64,000 nucleotides of DNA from Tubulanus polymorphus (lineage: Eukaryota; Nemertea; Palaeonemertea; Tubulaniformes; Tubulanidae), in contig NC_134025.1 of assembly GCF_964204645.1 (NCBI RefSeq), forward strand, positions 9,367,001-9,431,000. Reading direction: 5' to 3'. Below the pieces are notes generated by a model. That model was not told the origin of the DNA. It saw nothing but the letters and a program-made list of their open reading frames with translations, and did no database searches. Shown in pieces: positions 1 to 13,300 of the stretch; the first letter of the stretch is position 1; every line of letters begins with the position of its first letter. Both the position numbers and the translations under genes were made by a program.

Positions 1-193
1 ATTACCGGTATATCGGCAGTCAATCAATTGATAATTGTACATACATAACGTTAATATTGCTGACAAACACCCCTTGATATATCGTGGGAAAACCCTTTGA
101 ATAATTCTGCTATATTGCTTTGTAATGGTTTTAGATGAATGTTAATTGCATGTCTGAAGACTTGATTACTGGAACTCGATATAGTGAGGACAA

Positions 194-997
194 ATGACTG
201 ATCATATCTTGTACAAAATTGATTCTATTCCAGACATCGATGGGAAAATGTCTGTGTACGACAGAAGTCGAGCCATGGAGGAGAGACAAAAACGGAATGC
301 TTTACAAGTTAGAATGAAAAATGTGCAAGAAAAACGTTGTTTAGACGAAAAAGTCCAAAAAATGAATTCGGATCTCGAAAAGCAGGTTTTTTTAATTAAC
401 AAGAGTATGTTCAATATCAGGTACGATATGAAAGATATGTCGGAAATACCTAGCAGCATTTTTGATGATATACCGCGTGATAAAGGTGCAGTTTTGAATA
501 ATTCGTCGAAGAAAACGAAGAAAAATAGAAGGAAATCGGATTTTCCGAAAGATGATGACGTTTTAACGCAAGTACAGATTGTTGCGGAAGATGAAGTGGA
601 ATGTAAAATGAAAAATGGCTTTTCACAAGAATCTACGAAAATATTGGACGGTGTTTCGGAGGTTGTCGAGGAGGGCGTGTGCAAATATAAAGCTTTCGAC
701 CCAAACCATACGTGTTCGTACTTTCCGTGTAAAAAACCTGAAACATATTCGCATATATCTGACATCCTAGCGAATTCACGAACGCCAGATGACGACATAT
801 TGCTAGGACAACCGGCGTATATGAGCAACAATAAGCTAAACGACACGCGAATAAAAGAGAAAGCGTTGAGGAGTATGATTAAAGAAATGAGACTGAAAAA
901 CCAGGCTAATAAACCTGTAGATAGATGTACTAATTACGGGACTCCGATATCGTTTAGGAAAATGACGACTGTAGCGAGACCATCAGTTAGCGAGTGA
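194..997 (+). CDS. Unrecognised lysine-rich 267-residue protein, single reading frame
   Basis: An uninterrupted frame of 267 codons starts at ATG 194 and ends at TGA 995-997. A stop (TGA 185-187) lies in frame just upstream, so this ATG is the first available start. The protein is hydrophilic and lysine/aspartate rich, with no signal peptide or membrane segment. The first 80 residues are probably helical or coiled-coil (many K, E, R, Q; MEERQKRN). A basic patch KKTKKNRRKS lies near residue 108. The C-terminal half has a short cysteine pair (CSYFPC) and ends in a basic helix followed by a Ser/Thr-rich tail. I do not recognise a family. An AATAAA-like signal near 1255 could end its transcript. 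It could be an intron-free gene or the last exon of a gene that starts left of the window. The opposite strand also has a long open frame, but its composition (Ser/Phe/Leu rich) looks like a shadow. Confidence 0.55.
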   Translation: MTDHILYKIDSIPDIDGKMSVYDRSRAMEERQKRNALQVRMKNVQEKRCLDEKVQKMNSDLEKQVFLINKSMFNIRYDMKDMSEIPSSIFDDIPRDKGAVLNNSSKKTKKNRRKSDFPKDDDVLTQVQIVAEDEVECKMKNGFSQESTKILDGVSEVVEEGVCKYKAFDPNHTCSYFPCKKPETYSHISDILANSRTPDDDILLGQPAYMSNNKLNDTRIKEKALRSMIKEMRLKNQANKPVDRCTNYGTPISFRKMTTVARPSVSE

Positions 998-1961
998 ATT
1001 CAATCCAGTTACCAGGATATAGTCCTTTCCCCGATATTTGACAACTTATTTGGAATCGCGTGGTAAATATTCCTTAATTTACTGTGCTGATGATTTTGAT
1101 AAGAAGGAAAATAAGAAGTGTCATTTATGAATGAAGTCAGTTCCTTACATCAGCGAGGTATAGTTTTCCCGAATTAAATGACGATTTAGTGCCATTTGAT
1201 ATTGCATAGTTAGTTACTGTTCAAATCGATCTGTTGATGTTGTTCATAATGAAGGGAATAAACAACCGAAATTGTTAATGAGTAAAAACCCAGTTAATGT
1301 CAGTCTACCCAAACTGAAATTGTACCTCACATGCGTATCAAAGACAAAGCTCTTTTCACTTTGCTCATTCGCTGTTGCTAATGGTACTAAAGATAAAATA
1401 AAACAAACAAATATTACTTATGAAATATGATTTATGAAATTTTATTATTTATAATCAGCACAAAAAATCATTTGAATCATGGACAAATACAAATAAAATC
1501 CTTAAATTATAAAGGGGTACGTATTCGGTTACACTTGTATCATATAAATCCGATTGCATTATAATTAAAATTAAAAAAAAAACTACTTACGTTGAAAAAT
1601 AGCATATGGCTTAAAAAGACTTTCATACAATCTTAAGTAAATTTAGAATAGTTAAGATATTTACATTGATTTTCATTGCATAACGAATACATATTTCAAT
1701 TAGAACATGTTGTTTTTAATAGGATTCAGTTTAAATAAATGCATTTCCAGTTGTCTATATGTGGCAGTACATATTGAAACATTTAGCACCGATTTATAAT
1801 AAAACAATAGCCCATGCGTACATTAATTTCTAATATCTATTTACATATTTTATCTAAAAAAGAAAATCTTATGATCTTTTGAAAATGTGATCGAAGTAGT
1901 GCAATACATTCTAATTACATGATGAGACTGAAGCGACTATGGAGAGTATGTTGATGATAGT
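998..1961. other. Intergenic spacer and papilin 3' UTR
   Basis: There is no coding signal. The stretch is AT-rich. On the minus strand an AATAAA (plus-strand TTTATT at 1441-1446) lies about 520 bases after the papilin stop, so about 1430-1961 is probably papilin 3' UTR. The two genes converge here. Confidence 0.5.
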
Positions 1962-4369
1962 TTATGATAGTTGGCCAGCAGCGTGACACGAAGCACAGCA
2001 GAATTTCGAGAAGTATTCATTATAGTTGCACAGTTTAGCACGAACGATAAGAGCACAGTTGGCGAATCTAGGCATATCCGTGCAGTCATCGGGCAATGCT
2101 GATTCTGAAATGAGAACATGATTATCTGGAGTTAAATCTTGTTTCATTTAATCAATTGTGGTAGCAATGGGAACCTTATATCACCAACCACCAATTACCA
2201 ATATAACATTCTGCTTAAGATAGCTTTAGATATATCAAAAATATGAAACCCATATGAAACAAATATGAAACTAGATACTATGGGTAAGATTTGCTTACTT
2301 ACATATTCTTATTTATCTACTTATTAACTTACATACTTATTGATTTATTTACTTATAAATTCATCAACGTATAACTGAGCTTGCTTTTCTGGATTAACAA
2401 TTAAGTTTGCCAGTACTTACTATCTTTCTCAACTTGAAATGAAGTGACAGTTTCGAGCGTCTCCAAGCTGTTCGACACTTTGCAAGTGTAATCACCAGCA
2501 TCGTCTTCTGTGACGTTGTAGAGATTGATAACACCTCGAGACGACTGAACCAGAGTTGTCACGTCTCCTTCGCTATTCATCCTATACCAGGTTATCTCCG
2601 GAACCGGATAACCAGTCACGTTACAGGTCAACGTAACTTCGGAACCTTCGACGTACGAGGTATTGTGGACACCGATGAATGCATGAAGCGGAGCTGAAAT
2701 ACAGATAGTATTGAGTATCGCATAAGAATCGATATCGCTTTAACATACGAAAATAACAAATGACTCGCATACCTGAAACTGTTAGTGAAACTAATTGTCT
2801 CTGCACTTCGCCAACTCCGTTATAAGCTTCACATATGTATTCACCTTCATCGTCGACTTCTACGCTTTGTATCTTAAGAGAGTTATTCGCTAATTTGTAA
2901 ACCCGCTCTCCCCATTTACCAGAGACTGTCTGATAGTTGTGTAACCATCGTATTTGTGGTCGTGGAACGCCACTAGCCGGGCAATCTAATACGACTCTAT
3001 TACGCGGTGCGGCTGATAGTGTCAACTGCATTTCACCGATCTTTGTGGGTACTGTGACAAAAGACAGAAAACAGGAAATTTCGTAATGTTTACAGCTCCA
3101 AAAGGAATAAGCAGCGATACTATACTAATCTATGAAAACCTAGGTCAAGTTTACATTAAGCAAATTATTTCAGTCTTAATGTACGTACCTTGAACGATGA
3201 GTCCGATGTTCTTCGTATCAGGTTTACCCACACCATTAGCCGCCCTGCATGTGTAGAATCCTGCGTCCGATGTGCTTACTTCAGATATTTGCAGAGATCC
3301 ACCTTTCAGTTTCTTGTAATAACTACCTGTCATCATTACTATCGGAATACTGAAATAAAGAAATCGAAAATTAAAGTGATCAGAAACCCGAAACCCGACT
3401 TCTAAAATTATTATAAGATTCTACTTACCCGTCTTTGTACCAAGTGATCATAGGTCTCGGGGCTCCAATCGCCTGACATGGTAATACTACCACTTGATTC
3501 ATTACTGTTAGGATACTTTTTTCTGTCTCTGATATGATAGTAGGGGCTTTTTCTGGGGAAAGGTTGAAAATAAAAGAAAGACGTTTTTAGTCCTATGGAT
3601 TGAGTAAGTTGATGAGTAATCATCAGTCTTTCTTAGATACCTGGACAGCCACGTAGATTATATCCGCTAGCAGCAGTTTTTCCATCCAAACAACATCCAT
3701 AGATTGACCTCTTACAGATCTCTTGTTCTTCCACTTGCCGGGTGAGATTCTCTGTTTGAAATATAGCAAAAAATTGATTCAGTTATTAGCTTTTAGAAAA
3801 TATATTTCATTTACTTCAGAACCTGAAAATACTTACTTATCATGAGAGAAGGCATGCAAACATTTCCACATCCATTCGAACAACATTTTCCATCTCCAGC
3901 GCATTCTGCATCGCTCAAACACAGCAAAGCACACATACCCACATTATCAGCTTCTAATGGAGGACATTTTCCTGGTTTTACCTCTGAAAAGGAATTTACA
4001 GTCATAAGTTAAACTATCCGCTTTTAACTTACAGAACATGGTACAGAACACACAAAATACAGAACTTAAACCTAAAGAATATTCCAAAATTCTTCACATA
4101 TTACGATGGTACATGTAGTTGACTAATTTTCAAAGTGGCGCCAGCATAAATTTTGTAATAACCATCATACAGCAACTTACTCAATCTACAAACAGCCTTC
4201 GGAGCAGGACATGGTTCCTTAAGACATTGATATATTTCTACAGCACATTGTTCGTTGTGGTGACAGACTACAGTGGAACATGGGTCATGACATCTGCAAG
4301 TGTTACATCCTTCTTCCTGTACATAGCCATATGGACAAAGCATATTGCACTCAAGAGTAGGACACGGTG
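1962..4369 (-). other. Papilin C-terminal block: antistasin-like, WAP, GCC repeat, three Ig, PLAC
   Basis: Exon 4181-4369 has an antistasin-like pattern ([20 protein letters not shown]). Exon 3837-3983 is a WAP four-disulfide core (KPGKCPP...CSNGCGNVC). Exon 3641-3751 holds one GCC repeat ([19 protein letters not shown]). Exons 3429-3552 plus 3189-3349, 2773-3051 and 2421-2693 encode three I-set Ig domains, each with the DAGxYTC or DEGEYIC signature and an upstream tryptophan. The last exon 1962-2104 is a PLAC domain ([10 protein letters not shown]...FCCASC) that ends the protein, as in other papilins. Confidence 0.88.
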
Positions 4370-7300
4370 CTGAAAAACAGTGTCATAGAAAATTTCATCC
4401 AGTAAGTTGAAGTCAACTTAAACTTGGAAAATCTTAGTTCTTAGCAAAACAAATATATTATCCAATCTATACCTGTAGTTGATATACCATTTTTGGGGAT
4501 AGACCGAGATTGGCATGACTTGCGACATTCTCTTTCTGACATAAATCTGTTCTTGTTTCCATGGCAGCCTCCAAACATGAACTGTTTACAAATACCAGAC
4601 CTCGCATCGAAGTACCACCTCGGAATATATTTGTGACACGGACCAATTGCTTTCGGAAGTTGGCAAACATCTACCGCAAAATGAAAGGTTTTTGTCAGAA
4701 ATTTTACAAAAATATTCTACAAGTGAAGGTAAATTCGTGATAAAATTACCTGTTATATGCTGGCTAGCGCATGAAGTTCGACATTCTTTGTAAGTTTTAA
4801 ATTGGTTTCCATTGCCATTACATCCAGTATAGTTGAATTCCTCACAAATTCCTGACATGTAATTAAAGTACCACCTCGGCAATGATTCTCCACAGGTACC
4901 AGCTGACATGGGTAGATGACAAATGTCTGTAAAATGAAATTTCAAGGAATGCCTTAGAAAATCTAGTAGGATTGACCAAATCATTTCAACGCTGTGAAAT
5001 TTACCTTGAATAACAGGAACAAGACTATCGTCTGCTAAGCAAGCGACTGAACATTCAGCTTCCGTTTGGAAACGATTTTCATTTCCCGGGCAGCCACCAT
5101 AGAAGAACTTCTTGCAGCTTTTTGTTGAGTGATCATGGTACCATCTGATAAGTAAGGCTTTGCATGGGCCAGGATCTTTCGGTAGGTGACAAATTTCAGC
5201 CACTAAAGGCGAAACAAAGATTATGAATGGTTACAGAATACAGGTATCAGAATAATGTTTTAAAAGTAAAAAGTGTGTTTACTCACATTTTTTTTTTCGT
5301 TCCACACATATTTGTTTACATTCATCAACTGTGTCGAAGATATTGGCATTTCCTTGACAACCGCCATAAGTAAACTGTTTACAAGTCTGGTCCACCCTAT
5401 CGTAATACCATCGTGCGAGCGTCCCATCGCATGGTCCCGAATCAACCGATTCAGAGCACAAATCAAACGCTGAAATTGATTAATGCACCGGTTTATTTTC
5501 ATCTAAATCTGTTGATAACCATGTGTTATCAATCGCAGTCTAAATATTCTTACCCAATAGACCAGTTGAGGTTTTGTTATTCGGAATATCTAACGTTGAT
5601 GTTACCAAGTCTGGTGCTGATGTCGTTGAACTCAAACACTTCTGTTCACATTCCTGCCACGATGAAAATCGGTTCTTGTTGCCACCGCACCCGCTGTACA
5701 AGAATCTGCGACAAGTTTTACCGGAATCATCAAAATACCACGCCGGATGGAAGCCATTACATGGGCCTTCATCTCGTCTAAGCGTACATATATCTTGAAA
5801 AAAAGAAAATTCATGTAAGTCAATTTGATCAAATATTCATGGCATGTTTCAGGATAATTCATACAACAGTCAACACAAACCTTGAAGAGTAGTAGATACA
5901 GCAGGCGGCTCTGGAGTAGTGGGAATGCTCAGTGTGCTGATTTCCACTGTTGGACACATTGTTTTACATTGTTCCTCAGTGAAGAATCTTTAAACAATTA
6001 CACAATTAGTTACAAATATGAAACAAAACGCTTAAGACTAAAACATAGGCAAACAAATGTCTACCTGTTAGCATTACCACTACAGCCTCCATATTGAAAC
6101 TGTTTACATCGTCCTTCAATGCGATCAAAATACCATCTTCGAAGTTGCCCGATACATGGACCAGGTTCGACTTTTAACGTACAAATAGCATCTTGAGTGG
6201 CTGGAATAGTGCATAGTATGATAATTACCCGGTATTGTTTTTTTAAATTTTATGTTACGTAACATAATTTTCAAACTTTTATGGAAAACGACAGGAAATT
6301 TAGACGTATGTACAAACCTGGTTTAGTATTCAAGTCTTCGACTCCACAGCGATGTTTACAATCGGTCTCTGTCTCGAAATTGTTTCCATTTCCGCCACAT
6401 CCGCCGTACGTGAACTTCACGCATTTACTTTGCGCGTGATCATATAACCAGCGACGAAGGTATGCTCGACACGGACCGGTCTGCTCTGGTAATTTACATA
6501 CATCTAAAACAATTGAGAAAATCATTGACACAAAATATAAATCAGATTGAGAGAAAAATACTGGAATTGTTACTGGTAGATTTTTTCTTTACCTTTTGAT
6601 GGTTTACATTCATTTTCACAGATGTCTTTTGAATTGAAATTGTTGTCATTTCCTCCACAGCCTCCGTAATTAAATGGCTGGCATTCCTTGATTTCAGCAT
6701 TATAAAACCATTGTTTGTACGTCTCCGTACATGGACCTTCTTCCATGGGTAGATCGCAAATGGCTGAAGAAAACATGAGATGTGTTTGCTAGTTTTTCAC
6801 ATTTTGAAATAACATCACTCCTGTAACTCTTACCCGATGTATCATTATCCATTTTCCTTTCTTCTCTACCACATCGATTTTCGCATTCACTCAAAGAGAA
6901 GAACTGATTGGCATTACCCTTGCATCCACTGTATGAAAATTCCTCGCACTTACTGCTGATTTGGTCGTAGTACCAACGTTTGAAACTGCCTTTACATGGA
7001 CCAGAGACTTTTGGTAAAGTGCAAGCATCTAGATGGTGTAGAAATACATTTGGTTTAACACAGATACCGATACGCACAAATACAGATATGCCCTGAATGT
7101 TCCTTCTTACCTTGTTGTTTTGGTAGAACGCATCTTTTTTCACAGTCGTCAGAAGCTTCAAAGCGATTATCATTACCATTACATCCACTGTACCTAAACA
7201 GTTCACATGAGCCTGTATCCGAATCATAGAAATAACTAGGAATACTGTTCTTGCAATCGCCGATCTTCGGTGGCAAGTGGCAAATATCTAAAACAAGAAA

Positions 7301-10300
7301 ATTATGATTAATCCGTTTAATATAATGATTTGGAATAGACCAAAGGAGCGATATGCTATTCTATAGGAAACTAAGACCTAAGATTTACTTACCAATACCT
7401 TCCGGGTGTAGACAACTCGACTGACACTCAAGTTTACCAGGGAACCTGTTGAGATTTCCTTCACATCCACCATACCAAAATCGTGTGCAGTCCCCATAGT
7501 ACATGTCGTAATACCACATGACTGAGAAATTACGACAAGGACCAGTTTGACTCGGTAATCCGCATATATCTACAGTTGACAATAATTAGATTAGATTCAA
7601 GGCCACAATAAAGGCTTTAGCACATAGAGAAAGTCAAAACTCACCTCCTAAAGATGCTACGCCAGGGCATCCTACATAATTGGGTCCATCAGCAGCTTGG
7701 TCTAAACCAGGACAGCAACCAAACTCTTGAATTTTACAGTCTCCACCGCAGTCTTTATAATTGGGACCAGCAGCTGCAGTTTGTCCATCCATACAGCAAC
7801 CAAACTGTGATTTCAAACATGCAGGCTCATTTTCATTGGCACAACCTTCATATTCGTACCCTTGAGCTGGAGTTTCACCATCAAGACAGCATCCATATAG
7901 TGAAGTAATGCATGTCTCCATCACTACTACAAATGAACTACAACCTGAAAATATAAATGATTGAAAAATAGACCCATTTACAATCTAATTGTATTTAATC
8001 TTGAAAATTTATTGTGCTGACATAAGACTTACCTTCCATTAGAGGACCGAGGGCTGTTGTAAATCCATCATCACAACATCCAAATGCAGTATTGAAGCAC
8101 TCAGGTTCAGTTATGATCTCTGGCAAACATCCTTCTTGTTCTAACCCAAGAGCTACATCAATGCCATTTGGACAGCAGCCGAACAGTGATTTAGAACAGT
8201 CAATTACTGGCATCAGACTGGTGGTATTGCTAGTGGGTATTGGAGTTGTAACGGCATCAGTGACTATCATAGAAGTAAGATTGTCTGCTCCCATAACTGA
8301 CAAATTAGTAGTAGCAGTCAAATGGATATCAGTTTGATTCAAGGCTGAATCTTCATCAAAGGGCCAAATAGTACTGTTTGTTTGTGCTTCCCACGATGAA
8401 GTCTTATTAACTTTTAGCGTATGTGTAAAATTAACTAGCGCAGTTGATTCAATAGTAGTAGTAGTAGTAGTGGTAGTAGTAGTAGTAGTAGTAGTAGTAG
8501 TATTGAATTGACTGGAGGTAGAATTTGGTTGACCAATACTGAAATCATTTGTACCATTGTCTGGATCGAAAATAGTTGTTGGTACAATGTTTATAGATAC
8601 ATTCTTCTGAATTTCTGTAGTATTCGCATCACTAACATTAGCAAATATTGAATCCACATTTAGTCTTCTGTTACAGTCAGTTTTATTATCTAATGAACAA
8701 TTTACTTCTCCTAAACCAAAATTTATATCGAAACCTTCACTGGATGATGTGGGGTTTAGGCTTGTTTCATAATGTTGAGAGATATCGCTGACATTTGTCA
8801 TTTGAGATGTTTGCTTGGCAGTTGTAACTGGAATACTTTCATTCTGAAAACCTCGGGTTGAATCAGTGAATGTTTCATTTCCAAAACTTAAGAGTGAGGT
8901 GTTCATAGCTGGCAAAATACTTTCAGAGACATTGTATAGACTCGATGCGTTCACATCGATAAAAGGTGCGGTCAAATTAAATTCCAACTTAGTCGAATTT
9001 TCTCCAAAAGGATCAGATTTGAGAGTAACATTTTCATTTGTTGTTGAATTCTTCAACACCTCATCATTTGTTGCATTCCGAGCCACATTTTCATCAAAGA
9101 CAGTCAAATTTGGACATCCAAAATGTAACGGCCCCAGAGCTGTTGTATTACCATCCAAACAGCAGCCATACTTAGTGTTGTTACAATCAACTATGAATAT
9201 TTTTGGAGTAATGGTTGTCTTAATTGCTGCAGTTTGGTTCAAGATATCACTAAAATTGACAGCTTGGTAAATCTCGCCAGTAACATTATATACTTCAAAC
9301 GTGCCATTTCCAGTTTCAACATTTCGACTTCCATTGCTATCTACAAGTATAGTTCTATTTTCATAATGTTCTGTACATCCATGTCTGTTTGGACCACTCG
9401 CCCAAGTAACTCCATCATGGCAACAACCGTAAATCGAATCCGTGCAATTCATTAATTCGGCAGTACTATCACAACCTTCCATGTTAATGCCTGAAGCGAG
9501 TGTAAACCCATCCAAACAGCATCCAAATTTGCTATCTTCACAAGACATTAGACCAGATGCCTCTTCACCTTCATCAACCTCAATTATGATCTCACCATCA
9601 CATCCGGTGCCATTTGGTCCTGAAATAAGCAGAATTTCCCATACATTTCTTTATTCAATGCTTCTAAGACCCTAAGATTTCCAAATAATTTACCTTTAGC
9701 TTCTGTAAAGCCATCAGGACAACAACCATATTCAGAACTCATACATATAGCATCACTTTCATCAATTGCTTCATTCTGATTATCAATATGAAAACAAGCA
9801 TCGTTTAGTTGAGTTGCAGGGGTCGTACCATCTGCACAGCAACCATAGTCTGTATACTGGCAGGGCACTAAGTCTGGGCATCCATGACCATTTAAACCTG
9901 AAGGAGTTTGTCCATCTGAACAGCAACCATATTCAGTGTCCTGATACAAGATACAGAAATACATTTCAATACTGTTTACACCTTGGTTTTTGAAGATTTT
10001 CAAAGTACTTTCAAGAAAATATCACTTACATTACAGGAATAAGCTGGGCAATTTTGATTAAATGGCCCTTGTGCAAACGTTTTTTCATCCAAGCAGCATC
10101 CGTACTCGGATGTGTGGCAAGATGTTTGCAGCTTAGTTTTAATGTCAGGGCAGCCGTAGAAGTCATCTCCGAGAGCAGCTGTTTTCCCATCTAGACAACA
10201 ACCATGTAGACTATTCATGCATCCTCCAATCATGATCAGATCATCTGAACATTAAAAACAGCATACATTACTAGTCATTATCTAATTGACATTAGCTCAT

Positions 10301-13300
10301 GACATTGGGTGCTCTTGATTCTAACATTCTAAATATGAAAATAAATCTAAAAGATATTTGTCAAATACATTACCTTCATCACAAGCCTGTTCATTGCATG
10401 AATGTTTTGAGTACATACGACGGTGAAATTTACATCTACTTCGATGCACAACTTTCGTTTCATGAATACACATAATAGTTCGTGATTGATGGCCTCCTCC
10501 ACACGATGCTGAACACTAGAATTTAAAACAGATTCCAGAAATCACTAGATCGGAAACTAATCAAAAGGATATGTTCAAGAGTTTAGGAATAGATACCTTG
10601 TTCCATGGACCAGCATACCAGCCTGGATCACATGCTGGATTGTCACATTTTTGTTCAATGTTCAATTTTTTGTCTGCTGAACAAGCGCTGTTAGGAAGCC
10701 GTATAAATTTCTGACCTTCGATTGATATGCAGACAACATTTCTTAGCTGTACTCCACTACCACATGTAACTGAGCACTAAAACATAGCAGATACAAGAAT
10801 TAGTTGAATAAATGTTATTAAAAGTGGGAATATGTGTACATAGAAATACTTACCGGGCTCCATTCTGAGGCATACCAAACACCTTTACATTTGCCACTTT
10901 CTGGGTTCGTACAGGGACGTGATGTTTCGGGTTTCTGTTGTTTCACGCAACGACTGTCTGGTTGTTGAGATCCTGTTTTACTTATACATATCACTTCTCT
11001 CGACTGGACAGCTGAACCACAAGTTCCATAACACTTGCAAAGAAATAATGGTCAATTATCATATGTTATATCTTCATTCAATGACCATGATCGGAATTTG
11101 TAAATATACGTACATCTGACCACTCAGTAGCAGCCCATTCAACTCCTTCACATGGCCGCGCTTCACATTTTCTAACCATTTCTGGTTTTATGCTCATATC
11201 ACAGCTATCGTTTGAAAGTATTCTTAGCGTTGAATTATTGATTACTGGATTGCGACAGACAACAACTCTTGATTGAATACCACTCCCACAAGCAGTATTA
11301 CACTAGAATGAAAAATGTTGCGACAATAACATATGTTTTTGTCATTTATGCACACATGTTTAGTGGTACATTAGTGGGTACATACCCTTGACCATGGTCC
11401 AACATCCCACGCAGGACATAAGACGTTGACGTTGCATTTTTGTTGAAAAATTGGACGTGTTCCCTCAGTCTGTAGACAAATCTGATCTTGAACTGCCATC
11501 GCAATGCCAGCACGAACTTGCTCACAGAATATCTTTCGAAACTGATAGCCGCCATTACATGATTCCGAGCATTCTCCCCATGGACTTAAATTCCACCTAT
11601 GCAAAACATAAAGATGCGCAATCCGGACTCCAAATTCTAAACATAATATAAACTAATTTGCTTACCTAGCAGGACACGGCTGTAAATTACATGTAGAGGT
11701 ATTTTTTGGGATGAGAAGCGGATTACACAAATGAGATTCAACTTTCACTCCGAGACTCGACCTACAATGAACTGAGCGCTTCACTACACCTAAAAAGATC
11801 GATGAAAATTTCTAAGGGTCAATTTTTCTTCTAGAGATCTTAATGCAAAAGATTTATGAAATTTAGAATTCTTACCCTCGCCGCATGAGACACTACATTC
11901 AGACCATGGTTCAGCAAGCCAGGTGAAGTTTGTCGTGATATCAGTGTTTTCAGAAACCGGAACGGAATATTCATACTTTATCTCAGCTCCATTACCCTGA
12001 TAAAGCAACTGCAAGAAAAAAAGTGAATTATTTCATTCTCTTTCATCTCTTGCGAGAAATTCTAATGGGTATATCATTTTTAGATTTTCTTACCATAATG
12101 TAAAGAGCTTCCTGAAGTGGACCTTTAGCCGTCAATGTTTGAGAAGACTCAACATTTCGTCGGTACTTAAACCAACTTCCAGCAATTTCTCTGTTGTCCT
12201 CTTGGTCAATTCTCCAGTTACCATTCAAAAAGTAGTGCCCCAAACTATTTCGAATCGCTTTGAAATCATAAACATGCATTAGTTAGTGATCTATGAAAAT
12301 TCGTCCAAGGTACAATCTTATGATATGTAGGCCTACCGAGATAATTTCCAGTAGTGCCAGTATCTTTTTCTTCGATGTAAATTGATGCTGCACCTTTCGG
12401 AAGTAACAGAACATCATTGTAACCTAAAATGATGATGAATCCAGAAAACATAATTTCTAGTTATTGAAATTTCATTTCATTTGAACCGATAACAAGAAAA
12501 TTCTTTCCTACCAATCTTAAAGTTGCTTTTAATAGTTTCAGCTACTGTCCTACAAGTATCGTTTCCTTTTGCGCACTGACCACATTTGTTCTCCTTTACA
12601 ACAGAACCTAACATCCGATCACACCCAACAGCCTATGATATTCCAAATTGTGATGATTTAGGGATTCGTTTTAAGGAAAACAATTTGCTTTCACTTTAAA
12701 CACTACTCACTTTGCAGGCACCTTCCACACACACATCGTGACTATCGGGAGAACACTGCGTTCCATCGATAACTCTGTCCGCCAAGCGAGAATAGAAATT
12801 CTCTTCTTTTGAGAAGCAGTACAAGGCGCATTGATCTTCAACTGCAAGGTGACAAATCGAAAATCACTGATTTCATTCTGATCTGATATAGTTTATATAA
12901 AACAGAGCTAAAGATGTGACTTACCACCATAATATGGGATCCACGTGTAGAATCTTCCGTTAAAAGACACATGATTGTACTGGGTACACTGTAATTCTCT
13001 AAAGCTTAGTGTCCCATCTTGACATGGCTAAAAATAATGATTGGAGTGTATAAGTTAAAGAGAATACAGATTTACTGTATTATGAAACTTCTCTAAAATA
13101 TGATTGACCATCCAGTGTATAACATAGTTCTACCTCAAGATTGCAAGATTTATAAATACGTTTTGGGCCAACACAACCTTGGGCACCCTTTCTGCAATAG
13201 AAAAATTGATACAAAAAATCTTAACATCTGATTTTGCTCTTCTCACAAAAAGCTGTGTCGTATAGAATAAGAAAAATGACTGGAACCTCATTCAGTAAAA

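Noticed and set aside
202-846. 214-codon minus-strand frame opposite the first gene
   Set aside because: It overlaps the + strand frame over its length and has a Ser/Phe/Leu-rich shadow composition. The + strand frame has the better start and stop context.
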